From: Pseudomonas sp. S31
GTDB taxonomy: Bacteria > Pseudomonadota > Gammaproteobacteria > Pseudomonadales > Pseudomonadaceae
NCBI RefSeq assembly: GCF_016648105.1
Contig: NZ_JACVVE010000015.1
Location: 1 to 64,000, forward strand
Reading direction: 5' to 3'
DNA length: 64,000 bases
Made by a program: the position numbers and the translations under genes. Numbering within the stretch: position 1 is the stretch's first letter; every line of letters begins with the position of its first letter. The notes under the pieces are model-generated. The model was not told where the DNA came from. It did no database searches and saw only the letters and a program-made list of their open reading frames with translations. Positions 38,068 through 45,826 of the stretch are shown here, in pieces.

Positions 38068-38427
38068 CTAGGTGTGGGTGTCTGCATTGAGACTAGTGCG
38101 CTTATCTGCCGTGCCGCAACGGTAAACAGGTGGGAAACGCAGCTTTGGGAAATAGCCTACAGCGATAGGCACGCCATTCCAGCATTTTTGATCATCCTCA
38201 TACTGAGTCGAGGATACACTTTGAGATAGCCAGGTGCCTGGGCTGACCCCACGGCTGTGGAGCGTGGTCATGCAAGTCGGTTCCGGCAAGGGCGGCGCCC
38301 GGTCTGTCAGTTTCACTGCCCCGATGTAGATACCGCCTTGCCAGCGGTGAGGCCAGCCCAGGCGAAACAGGCTGCGACTTATGGCAGGGGATTCGACTCC
38401 ACTAGCATCTGCTGGTTTGCACGACAC
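38068..38427 (-). pseudogene. Decayed ORF fragment of unknown family
   Basis: An open frame of about 119 codons from a GTG at 38427 includes WPHRWQGGIYIGAVKLTDRA and ends VGYFPKLRFPPVYRCG, then TADKRTSLNADTHT. A second, diverged copy of its last part (VGRFPKILLRPIFRCGLART) lies in the same orientation at about 38700-38800 inside another partial frame (38550-38888). Two tails and no intact gene suggest a degraded duplicated cassette. I do not recognise the family. Positions 37988-38960 contain nothing else that I can support. Confidence 0.35.
38089..38160. repeat. 72-bp imperfect direct repeat, copy 1
   Basis: It begins GAGACTAG, shares GCCGCAACGG and CTTTGGGAAA with copy 2, and ends CCTAC. 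By hand count 50 of 72 bases match copy 2, with no gaps. Confidence 0.7.
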
Positions 38428-38714
38428 CCGCTTGTTGCTTCAAGGTTTCGTAGCACGGCGTCTTTCATGGGGCGGGAGGCGTGTGGGGGAGGATCGGGAA
38501 CTATTTTCAGCATTATTGTTTCCATCTGTCGGGCGGCCACCTTCTGCTGTCAAACAGAGGGTGGTAGCTGTACGCGGGTTGACAGACCGGCGGAAACAAC
38601 AAGTTCCGGCGCACGCAAGCGTGCCCGCACGTACAGCCACCATAAAGGGGCAGCAGTTTGTTGTTTACCGTCGTGACCTGTCAAAGTCATGTCGCTACTG
38701 GGTAACGACATCCT

Positions 38715-38786
38715 GAGACTAGAACGCGTTCTAGCGAGGCCGCAACGGAAAATAGGCCGCAAGAGTATCTTTGGGAAACGTCCTAC
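38715..38786. repeat. 72-bp imperfect direct repeat, copy 2
   Basis: It lies 626 bp after copy 1 in the same orientation. It contains the perfect 16-base palindrome CTAGAACGCGTTCTAG (38719-38734), which is not conserved in copy 1. Confidence 0.7.
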
Positions 38787-38860
38787 GTGGAATAGCCTAA
38801 ATCTGATAGTTCTCTCGATCGAGCCATCATCAGGTAGCAAGCGTATTGGGGCCGATACGC

Positions 38861-38941
38861 GCCCCATCGCGGGCAAGCCCGCTCCCACAATTTCAACCGC
38901 GCAGACGCTGACCCTGTGGGAGCGGGCTTGCCCGCGATGGG
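38861..38941. repeat. Inverted REP pair at the edge of the accessory patch
   Basis: CCCCATCGCGGGCAAGCCCG is followed after about 30 bp by its inverted partner, CGGGCTTGCCCGCGATGGG. The pair separates the decayed ORFs from the mechanosensitive channel gene. Confidence 0.8.
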
Positions 38942-38963
38942 CTGCAAAGCAGCCCCGGCACTC

Positions 38964-40262
38964 TCAAGCCTCGCTCATCTCTTCCAACCGACGCGGCACC
39001 GGCTCCGCAGCACGCCCCGCCAACCCCAAGCGCATGTCACTGCCACTCGGCTGCTGATACAGGCTCAAGCCAAACTCCGGCAACACCGCCAGCAGGTAAT
39101 CGAAGATATCCCCCTGGATCCGCTCGTACTCCGCCCACACCGTGGTGGTGGTGAAGCAGTAGATCTCCAGCGGCACGCCTTCAGCGCTGGTCTGCATTTG
39201 CCGGACCATGCAGGTCATGTTCGGGTGCACGTTGGGGTGGTTCTTCAGGTAAGCCAGGGTGAAGGCGCGGAAGGTGCCGATGTTGGTCAGCCGCCGGCGA
39301 TTGCCGGAGTGCCCGGCCAGTTTGCCCTTGGCCTGGTTCCAATCGGCGAGCTCCTGGCGCTTGGCCGCCAGGTAGTCGGCCAGCAGGTGCACCTGCTCCA
39401 GGCGCTGCTCCTCCTCGGGAGTGAGAAAGCGCACGCTGGCCACGTCGATGAACAGGCTGCGCTTGATCCGCCGCCCGCCAGACTGCTGCATGCCGCGGTA
39501 GTTGCGGAACGACTCGCTCATCAGACGCCAGGTGGGGATCGAGACGATGGTCTTGTCGAAGTTCTGCACCTTGACCGTGTGCAAGGTGATATCCACCACG
39601 TCGCCATCGGCGCCGACCTGGGGCATTTCGATCCAGTCGCCGACGTGCAGCATGTCGTTGCTGGTGAGCTGCACGCTGGCGACGAACGACAACAGCGTGT
39701 CCTTGTACACCAACAGCAGCACCGCCGACATCGCACCCAAGCCCGACAGCAGCAACAGCGGCGAGCGGTCGATGAGGGTAGCGACGATGACGATCGAGGC
39801 GAAGATCCACAGCATCATTTTGGCCAGCTGCACGTAGCCCTTGATCGAGCGCGTACGGGCATGCTCGGTGCGGGCGTAGATGTCCAGCAGCGCGTCGAGC
39901 AGGCACGACAGGGCCATGGTCATGAACAGCAGGGTGAAGGCCAGGGCGACGTTGCCGAGGAAGTGCTGGGCGGTGTCGGACAGCTCCGGGACCAGTTTCA
40001 GGCCGAATTGGATGATCAGCGAGGGCGTGGTCTGGGCCAGACGGTGGAACACCTTGTTGTGGCGCAGGTCGTCGAGCCATATCAACGCCGACTGGCGGGC
40101 CAGCAGGCGCGCTGCGTGCAGCATCAGGTAGCGCACCAGGCGGCCGAGCAGCAGCGAGATCAGCAGTAGCACGGCCAGGCCGAGGGTGGCGTGCAGCAGG
40201 GGATGTTGGTCGAGGGTGCCCCACACGTCGAGGGTGTCACGCCAGAATGTTTGGATATCCAT
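38964..40262 (-). CDS. Mechanosensitive ion channel, YbdG-like
   Basis: The 432-residue inner-membrane protein has about five N-terminal helices (up to residue about 180) and the MscS core. The pore-lining and beta-domain region includes LLLSGLGAMSAVLLLVYKD, followed by FVASVQLTSNDMLHVGDWIEM and VDITLHTVKVQNFDKTIVSIP. The large C-terminal cytosolic part matches the YbdG miniconductance type. It releases solutes on osmotic downshock. It is a single gene, divergent from the helicase gene. Confidence 0.9.
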   Translation of the reverse strand: MDIQTFWRDTLDVWGTLDQHPLLHATLGLAVLLLISLLLGRLVRYLMLHAARLLARQSALIWLDDLRHNKVFHRLAQTTPSLIIQFGLKLVPELSDTAQHFLGNVALAFTLLFMTMALSCLLDALLDIYARTEHARTRSIKGYVQLAKMMLWIFASIVIVATLIDRSPLLLLSGLGAMSAVLLLVYKDTLLSFVASVQLTSNDMLHVGDWIEMPQVGADGDVVDITLHTVKVQNFDKTIVSIPTWRLMSESFRNYRGMQQSGGRRIKRSLFIDVASVRFLTPEEEQRLEQVHLLADYLAAKRQELADWNQAKGKLAGHSGNRRRLTNIGTFRAFTLAYLKNHPNVHPNMTCMVRQMQTSAEGVPLEIYCFTTTTVWAEYERIQGDIFDYLLAVLPEFGLSLYQQPSGSDMRLGLAGRAAEPVPRRLEEMSEA

Positions 40263-40405
40263 GGGCTTTGCAACATCTGTGTAGCGAAAAGAAGGACTAT
40301 TAGAACGCGGAAGACGCTGCGGTGGCCAAAAGAAATTCGGCTCCGGCGGCAGAAAACGTTACCCTATGCAACTTGAATTTCCCGCACTTGCCCGAGGTTA
40401 CCTCC

Positions 40406-41728
40406 GTGTTCTCCCAATTCGCCCTGCACGAACGCCTGCTTAAAGCCGTGGCCGAGCTTAAATTCGTCGAGCCAACCCCGGTGCAGGCCGCGGCCATCCC
40501 CCTGGCCCTGCAAGGGCGCGACCTGCGTGTGACTGCGCAGACTGGCAGCGGCAAGACTGCCGCCTTCGTCCTGCCGCTGCTCAACCGCCTGGTCGACCTT
40601 AAAGGCGGGCGCGTCGAGATCCGCTCGCTGATCCTGCTGCCGACCCGCGAGCTGGCCCAGCAGACCCTCAAGCAGGTGCAGCTGTTCTCGCAGTTCACCT
40701 ACATCAAGGCGGGCCTGGTCACCGGCGGTGAAGACTTCAAGGAACAGGCCGCCATGCTGCGCAAGGTTCCGGACGTGCTGATCGGCACCCCAGGCCGCTT
40801 GCTCGAGCAGCTCAATGCCGGCAACCTCGACCTGTCCCACGTGCAGGTGCTGATCCTCGACGAAGCCGACCGCATGCTCGACATGGGCTTCGCCGAGGAC
40901 ATGGAGCGCCTGTGCAAAGAATGCGAGAACCGCGAGCAGACCTTGCTGTTCTCCGCCACCACCGGTGGCGCGGCGCTGCGCGACATCATCGGCAAGGTGC
41001 TGAAAGAGCCCGAGCACCTGATGCTCAACAGCGTCTCGCAGTTGGCCGAAGGCACCCGCCAGCAGATCATCACCGCCGACCACGACCAGCACAAGGAACA
41101 GATCGTCCAGTGGCTGCTGGCCAACGAGACTTTCGACAAGGCGATCATCTTCACCAACACCCGCGCCTTGGCCGACCGCATCTACGGCCATCTGGTGGCC
41201 AAGGACGTCAAGGCCTTCGTCCTGCACGGCGAGAAGGACCAGAAGGACCGCAAGCTGGCCATCGAGCGCTTCAAACAGGGCAGTTCCAAGGTGCTGGTGG
41301 CTACCGATGTCGCCGCTCGTGGCCTGGATATCGACGGCCTGGACCTGGTGATCAACTTCGACATGCCGCGCAGCGGTGACGAGTACGTGCACCGCGTGGG
41401 CCGTACTGGCCGTGCCGGCGGCGAAGGCCTGGCGATCTCGCTGATCACCCATAATGACTGGAACCTGATGTCCAGCATCGAGCGCTACCTCAAGCAGACC
41501 TTCGAGCGCCGGGTGATCAAGGAAGTGAAGGGTACCTACAGCGGGCCGAAGAAGGTCAAGGCCTCGGGCAAGGCGGTGGGTGCCAAGAAGAAGAAGGTCG
41601 ACAAGAAGACAGGCGAGAAAAAGGCCGCTGCCAAGCGCAAGCCGACCGCCAAGCCAAGGCCGAATGCGCCATTGGCCAGCTCCGATGGCCTGGCGCCGCT
41701 GAAGAAGCGCAAGCCTGCGGCTGAGTAA
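40406..41728 (+). CDS. DEAD-box ATP-dependent RNA helicase
   Basis: The 440-residue helicase has Q-motif PTPVQ, AQTGSGKTAAF, PTRELAQQT, GTPGRLLEQL, DEADRMLDMGF, SAT, ARGLDIDGLD and HRVGRTGRAGGEG. A lysine-rich tail of about 70 residues follows, as in RhlE/SrmB-type enzymes of ribosome assembly and cold growth. I prefer the GTG at 40406 (VFSQFALHERLLKAV), which has GAGG eight bases upstream. An in-frame GTG at 40322 would add 28 atypical residues. Confidence 0.9.
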   Translation: MFSQFALHERLLKAVAELKFVEPTPVQAAAIPLALQGRDLRVTAQTGSGKTAAFVLPLLNRLVDLKGGRVEIRSLILLPTRELAQQTLKQVQLFSQFTYIKAGLVTGGEDFKEQAAMLRKVPDVLIGTPGRLLEQLNAGNLDLSHVQVLILDEADRMLDMGFAEDMERLCKECENREQTLLFSATTGGAALRDIIGKVLKEPEHLMLNSVSQLAEGTRQQIITADHDQHKEQIVQWLLANETFDKAIIFTNTRALADRIYGHLVAKDVKAFVLHGEKDQKDRKLAIERFKQGSSKVLVATDVAARGLDIDGLDLVINFDMPRSGDEYVHRVGRTGRAGGEGLAISLITHNDWNLMSSIERYLKQTFERRVIKEVKGTYSGPKKVKASGKAVGAKKKKVDKKTGEKKAAAKRKPTAKPRPNAPLASSDGLAPLKKRKPAAE

Positions 41729-41739
41729 CATTCACCGGC

Positions 41740-41830
41740 GGTGTTGGCATTTTTGCGGGCAAGCGCGCTCCCACAGGCAGTTTGCAGTCCATCCTGTGGG
41801 AGCGGGCTTGCCCGCAAAAATGCCAACACC
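41740..41830. repeat. Extended REP inverted pair abutting a stop codon
   Basis: The outer arms GGTGTTGGCATTTTTGCGGG and its complement extend the REP core outwards, giving about 37-bp arms with one small mismatch zone. The right end meets the last base of the convergent gene at 41830. It is a likely shared 3' structure for both genes. Confidence 0.75.
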
Positions 41831-42102
41831 TACCCAGCCTTCTTCTCAGCTTCCTTCAATTCCTTGATCCGCTTGTCGATCAACTGACACTTGTCGGGCA
41901 GGTCCTTGCTCGCCGTCCCCAGCTCCATCCCCTGGAGCTCCTCGTTTATCTCCTTGGCCTTCTGCGGATTCTGTTCGGTCAGCTGGGTCACCAACCCGGC
42001 CAGCTCCTCACGTTTCTGCGTGGCTTCTTCGGGCGTGCAGGCCCAGGCGGGTAGGGCGCAGAGCAATCCGGCCGCACAGGCCAGGGTTGGCAGCATTTTC
42101 AT
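41830..42102 (-). CDS. Small periplasmic protein of unknown function
   Basis: From the ATG at 42102 the precursor has 90 residues with a signal peptide ending in LCALPAWA. The mature part is charged and helical (ATQKREELAGLVTQLTEQNPQKAKEI), with two cysteines, one directly after the signal. The in-frame codons from 42174 do not fit a signal peptide. The start follows AGGTGATCAGG. No function is known. Confidence 0.72.
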   Translation of the reverse strand: MKMLPTLACAAGLLCALPAWACTPEEATQKREELAGLVTQLTEQNPQKAKEINEELQGMELGTASKDLPDKCQLIDKRIKELKEAEKKAG

Positions 42103-42175
42103 CCTGATCACCTCCGTCGGTGGCTGTACGCGGTGGAGCACCGGCAGATGGGGTAAGTTCATAAAATCCACCACC

Positions 42176-42191
42176 TATACCCCCGGGTATA
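42176..42191. promoter_or_regulatory. Candidate operator upstream of the SDR gene
   Basis: TATACCC and GGGTATA form 7-bp arms with a 2-bp spacer, 63 bp before the SDR start codon. It is a plausible site for the LuxR-family regulator encoded at 44434; the link is inferred from position only. Confidence 0.45.
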
Positions 42192-42218
42192 TGGACCCCA
42201 TCTCCCCTCGGCCCTAGT

Positions 42219-42250
42219 TTGTTCCCACAAACACAACAACCGAGGAACAA
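42219..42250 (+). promoter_or_regulatory. Dyad that could mask the SDR ribosome-binding site
   Basis: TTGTTCC (42219-42225) can pair with GGAACAA (42244-42250). The right arm overlaps the GAGGA ribosome-binding site just before the ATG at 42254. Confidence 0.3.
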
Positions 42251-42253
42251 CCC

Positions 42254-43018
42254 ATGGATCGATTGAAAGGCAAGGTCGCGCTGATCACCGGTGGCGCTGG
42301 CGGCTGCGGCCTGGCCGCCTCCGAGCTGTTCGCCGCCGAGGGCGCCAAGGTGGCGATCCTCGACCTGCCCAGCAGCCAGGGTGAAGCCGTGGCCGCGCGG
42401 ATCAACGCCAATGGCGGCCAGGCCCTGTTCGTACCCGCCGACGTGTCCAGTTCCGAGCAGGTGCATCGCGCGGTGAGCCAGGCGCAGGAGCATTTCGGCC
42501 CGATCACCGTGCTGATGAACCATGCCGGTATCATCGCCGCCGGCCCGTTCCTGGAAACCGGCGAAGACGAGTGGGACCGGTTGATGAGCGTCAACGTCAA
42601 GAGCATGTTCCTGGTCACCAAGGCGGTACTGCCCGGCATGCTCGCCGCCGGTGGCGGCAGTGTGATCTGCACTTCGTCGATTTCTGCCGTGGTCGGCACG
42701 CCGATGGAAGTGCTGTATTGCACCACCAAGGGCGCATGCCATATGTTCGCCCGCGCCCTGGCCGTCGAATTCCGCGACCAGAACATCCGCAGCAACGCCA
42801 TTTGCCCGGGCTTCATCGGCACCGCCCACGGTCGCCGCGAGCTCGATCTGCTGCGTGGCTACGGCGTCGATGCCTCCGACGAAGCCATCAAGACCATGCA
42901 AGGCCGCTTGTGCGATCCGACCGAAGTGGCCAATGCAGCGCTGTTCCTGGCCAGCGACGAGTCCAGCTTCGTCAGCGGCTCGCACCTGTTCGTCGACAAC
43001 GCCTACACCGCCATGTAA
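42254..43018 (+). CDS. SDR family NAD(P)-dependent oxidoreductase
   Basis: The 254-residue Rossmann protein has the cofactor motif TGGAGGCG (residues 11-18), an NAG-type strand in MNHAGI, the catalytic Ser in CTSSIS and YCTTK (Tyr and Lys of the YxxxK motif). ILDLP after strand 2 ends in an acidic residue, suggesting NAD. It lies 101 bp upstream of eutH, so an alcohol or amino-alcohol substrate brought in by EutH is a reasonable guess. Confidence 0.87.
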   Translation: MDRLKGKVALITGGAGGCGLAASELFAAEGAKVAILDLPSSQGEAVAARINANGGQALFVPADVSSSEQVHRAVSQAQEHFGPITVLMNHAGIIAAGPFLETGEDEWDRLMSVNVKSMFLVTKAVLPGMLAAGGGSVICTSSISAVVGTPMEVLYCTTKGACHMFARALAVEFRDQNIRSNAICPGFIGTAHGRRELDLLRGYGVDASDEAIKTMQGRLCDPTEVANAALFLASDESSFVSGSHLFVDNAYTAM

Positions 43019-43024
43019 AGCCCA

Positions 43025-43046
43025 CCGGCCCTGGTCTCAGGGCCGG
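43025..43046 (+). terminator. Hairpin between the SDR gene and eutH
   Basis: Perfect 9-bp arms CCGGCCCTG and CAGGGCCGG with loop GTCT. No T tract follows, so it may be an attenuator or an mRNA-stabilising hairpin rather than a full terminator. Confidence 0.5.
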
Positions 43047-43119
43047 TCTTGAACAAGAAAAACAGCAGCACCTTTCAATTCTGCCCCCAAGCCAACTCCA
43101 ACAAGATCAGAGGCAGCAG

Positions 43120-44352
43120 ATGGAAAACATAGGCACCTACGTCATCTACGTGATCATGGCGTGCGCCGTGGTCGGCGCGATCGCATCGATCGTCAACGCG
43201 GAATCCGAACTGGCCAAGGAGTTCACCGCCGGCCTGCACAGCATTGGGCCGATCTTCATCCCGGTGGCCGGGATCATGGCTGCTATTCCGTTCATTTCCA
43301 GCTTCATCAGCCACTTCATCGGCCCACTGTTCCAGGCCATGGGCGCCGATGCCGGGATCGCCGGGCCGATCTTCATCGCCTCGGACCTGGGCGGCTACCA
43401 ACTGGCCCAGGCGCTCTCGAGCAGCCCCGAAGGCTGGATCCTCGGCCTGATCACCGGCTTCCAGTGCGGCTCGACGGTGATCTTCGTGATCCCGGTGGGG
43501 CTGGCCATGCTCAACAAGGCCGACCACAAGTACATGGCCCTGGGCATCATGGCTGGCTTGCTGAGCATCCCGATCAGCATCGTCTTGATCGCCATGGGCA
43601 TGCAGGCCATGGGCCTCGGCGTACGCCCGGATATCGCCACTGCGGGCGCGGCCACTCAGGCGCTGCACTTCACCTTGCCGACGCTGTTGCGCAATCTGTC
43701 GCCGCTGATCCTGTTCTGCGTGGCACTGGCCGCGGCGCTGCGCTACTTCCCCAACCTGATGGTGCACCTGTTCCTCAAGCTTGGGCAGCTGATGTACGCC
43801 GCAGTGACCCTGGTCCTGGTGGCTTCGATCGTCGAGTACTTCACTGGCGTATTCACCTCGCTGTTCGGCGGCTGGGGCTTCGCGCCGATCATCGCCGACA
43901 AGGACGACCAGTTCCGTGCGCTGGAGATCGCCGGCTACGTGGGCATCATGCTGTGCGGGGCGTTCCCGATGGTGTACCTGATCAAGCGCTTCCTGTCCCG
44001 CCCGATCGAGAAGGTGGCCGGCAAGGTCGGCCTGTCGCCCGTGGGCGCCGCAGGCGTGCTCGCGGCCTCGGCCAACATCCTGGCGATGTTCCGCCTGGTG
44101 GCCGACATGCCGCCCAAGGACAAGGTACTGGTCATCGCCTTCGCGGTCTGCGCGGCGTTCACCTTCGGTGACCACCTGGCCTACTCGGCCAACTTCCAGC
44201 CCACGCTGATCGGGCCGCTGATCATCGGCAAGCTCGCCGGCGGCTTGCTCGGGATGCTACTGGCGTATTGGCTGGCCGTGCCCAAGGCGGTGGAGTTGGG
44301 GCGCCAGGAAGAAGCGGCGGGGGTGCTGCAGGTCAGCGCTTCGTTGCAGTAA
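43120..44352 (+). CDS. eutH: EutH-type ethanolamine permease
   Basis: The 410-residue inner-membrane protein has about ten helices. It shows the EutH family features ENIGTYVIYVIMACAVVGAI, PIFIASDLGGYQLA and FGDHLAYSANFQP. EutH admits ethanolamine, mainly when it is protonated. The ATG at 43120 follows AGAGGCAGC. The usual eutBC ammonia-lyase genes are absent from the window; instead an SDR gene lies upstream and a LuxR regulator downstream. The true substrate may be a related amino alcohol. Confidence 0.87.
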   Translation: MENIGTYVIYVIMACAVVGAIASIVNAESELAKEFTAGLHSIGPIFIPVAGIMAAIPFISSFISHFIGPLFQAMGADAGIAGPIFIASDLGGYQLAQALSSSPEGWILGLITGFQCGSTVIFVIPVGLAMLNKADHKYMALGIMAGLLSIPISIVLIAMGMQAMGLGVRPDIATAGAATQALHFTLPTLLRNLSPLILFCVALAAALRYFPNLMVHLFLKLGQLMYAAVTLVLVASIVEYFTGVFTSLFGGWGFAPIIADKDDQFRALEIAGYVGIMLCGAFPMVYLIKRFLSRPIEKVAGKVGLSPVGAAGVLAASANILAMFRLVADMPPKDKVLVIAFAVCAAFTFGDHLAYSANFQPTLIGPLIIGKLAGGLLGMLLAYWLAVPKAVELGRQEEAAGVLQVSASLQ

Positions 44353-44370
44353 GGAGGGCGATCGTCGTTC

Positions 44371-44399
44371 AATGCCGTGCGGGCTTCCCGCACGGCATT
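44371..44399 (+). terminator. Terminator-like hairpin after eutH
   Basis: Perfect 13-bp arms AATGCCGTGCGGG and CCCGCACGGCATT with a 3-base loop; only a short T-rich stretch follows. Confidence 0.65.
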
Positions 44400-44433
44400 T
44401 GCGTTCGATTTTTCATTTCAGACAGGCCCTAGC

Positions 44434-45234
44434 ATGAACAGCGACGACGCCAACCGCCTCGGCACGGTCATCCGCAGCATCGGCAGCGGCGACCTGGGCG
44501 TGGCCCTCGATACCGCGCTCAAAAGCGTGGTCGACTTCGACATGAGCTGCGCCTACCTGTTTCGCTTCAACCAGCCGGCGCTGCTGGTGCATGACGGCTA
44601 CAACCAGCGGGTAGCCGAGCGTACGCTCAAGGCCTATCTGCGTGGTGGCTATCTGCTCGACCCGTTCTATGTGGCCTGCACCAACCACCACCCGGCGGGC
44701 CTGTGGCGCATGAGCGAGCTGGCGCCAGACAGCTTCTTCGCCTCGGGCTTTTCCATCTCCCACGACATCCATCCCTGCGTGTCGTCGCACCATGGCAGCC
44801 TGATCGAGGAAATCGGCTTCATCGTCCCGGTGCGGCCACGCACCGCACTGGTGTATTCGCTGATGCGCGGGCTCGACAAGGGCGCGTTCGAGGCGGCCGA
44901 AGCCGAGCGTCTGGCAGCGCTGACGCCGCTGATCGATGCGATTTTCAGCCAGCACCTGCGCCTGGCCCATGCCGACGATCTGGCCGACCCACAGGATTCG
45001 GACAGCCAGCTCGAGGACGCATTCGTCGATATTCTCCAGGGCCAGCTCACCGAAACCCAGCGGCACGTGGCCAAGTTGATCCTGCAGGGGCACAGTAGCC
45101 AGTCGATCTCCCGAGAACTGGGTATTTCCGAGGGCACGGTGAAGGTACATCGGCACAACATCTGGCAGCGGCTAGGTATTGCCGGCAATGCCGAGCTGTT
45201 TCGCTTGTTCATCAATTACCTGGTGAAGCAGTGA
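44434..45234 (+). CDS. LuxR family transcriptional regulator
   Basis: The 266-residue protein has a C-terminal GerE-type HTH: LTETQRHVAKLILQGHSSQSISRELGISEGTVKVHRHNIWQRLGI. The N-terminal 190 residues match no autoinducer-binding or receiver domain that I recognise, with a central GSLIEEIGFIVPVRP. I chose the ATG at 44434 because the codons upstream overlap the eutH terminator hairpin. Its position suggests control of the SDR-eutH pair. Confidence 0.87.
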   Translation: MNSDDANRLGTVIRSIGSGDLGVALDTALKSVVDFDMSCAYLFRFNQPALLVHDGYNQRVAERTLKAYLRGGYLLDPFYVACTNHHPAGLWRMSELAPDSFFASGFSISHDIHPCVSSHHGSLIEEIGFIVPVRPRTALVYSLMRGLDKGAFEAAEAERLAALTPLIDAIFSQHLRLAHADDLADPQDSDSQLEDAFVDILQGQLTETQRHVAKLILQGHSSQSISRELGISEGTVKVHRHNIWQRLGIAGNAELFRLFINYLVKQ

Positions 45235-45323
45235 TTGCGCTAGCGCTGATCCTTTCGGAACGCTCGTCCTCGCTCATTGGTCCCAAGCTGTGTACCCCTT
45301 CTTCAAAGCCGGAGGCCACGGCC

Positions 45324-45731
45324 ATGAGCTCACACTACGACTGGGACCTGATCGAACGTCTGCTGCATGAAGTGCAGAACGGTGCCGATCACAGCTTCAC
45401 CCCTCGCCCCTATGCCGAGCAACACGCGGCTGACCTGGCCGCCAAGGGCCAGCCGGTGGGGGACCTGGACCACCTGAAAACCCGCGCCTGCGAGTATGAA
45501 AAGCTGCTGTTCGAGCGTGGCTTCATCGAAAGTCGACCCGAAGAAGACGGCGGCAACGGCGAGAATTTCGTACTCACCGAGAACGGCTCTCGTCTGCTGA
45601 GCCTGATCGACAGCAGCATTCCCGGCTTCGAGCACCCGCGCCAGGTGCTGGATGAACAGGACGATGCATTGGACGAGAGCACTTTCGTACAGGTTGCGTC
45701 GAAAGCGCAGATTGCAGGCGGAGCGATTTGA
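45324..45731 (+). CDS. Conserved hypothetical protein, possibly winged-helix
   Basis: The 135-residue protein starts at the ATG at 45324 (MSSHYDWDLIERLLHEVQN). The middle, YEKLLFERGFIESRP then FVLTENGSRLLSLI, has the look of a winged-helix recognition and wing unit, reminiscent of DUF2513. No function is assigned. The codons from 45231 overlap the LuxR gene end and are probably not used. Confidence 0.7.
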   Translation: MSSHYDWDLIERLLHEVQNGADHSFTPRPYAEQHAADLAAKGQPVGDLDHLKTRACEYEKLLFERGFIESRPEEDGGNGENFVLTENGSRLLSLIDSSIPGFEHPRQVLDEQDDALDESTFVQVASKAQIAGGAI

Positions 45732-45826
45732 GGGTGGCGAGGGCAGGCGCGGAAACCTGATAATCGGCCATTCCTCATCGATTGCCGAGTTTGCCCCATG
45801 CATTTGTTCACCCAGATGGCCCGCCC

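Noticed and set aside
37750-38071. Plus-strand frames overlapping the toxin-like ORF
   Set aside because: They lack domain character and overlap the better-supported minus-strand frame. An immunity gene here would be speculation.
38380-38410. A tRNA T-arm-like stretch (GGAGTCGAATCCCC on the minus strand)
   Set aside because: The conserved TTC of the T-loop is missing, and no D-arm, anticodon stem or acceptor partner is found nearby. No tRNA gene was seen anywhere in the window, so an attachment site cannot be claimed.
38861-38941. REP pair as the terminal inverted repeats of an insertion sequence
   Set aside because: No transposase frame lies between or beside REP units, and the same units are dispersed through the window in intergenic gaps.
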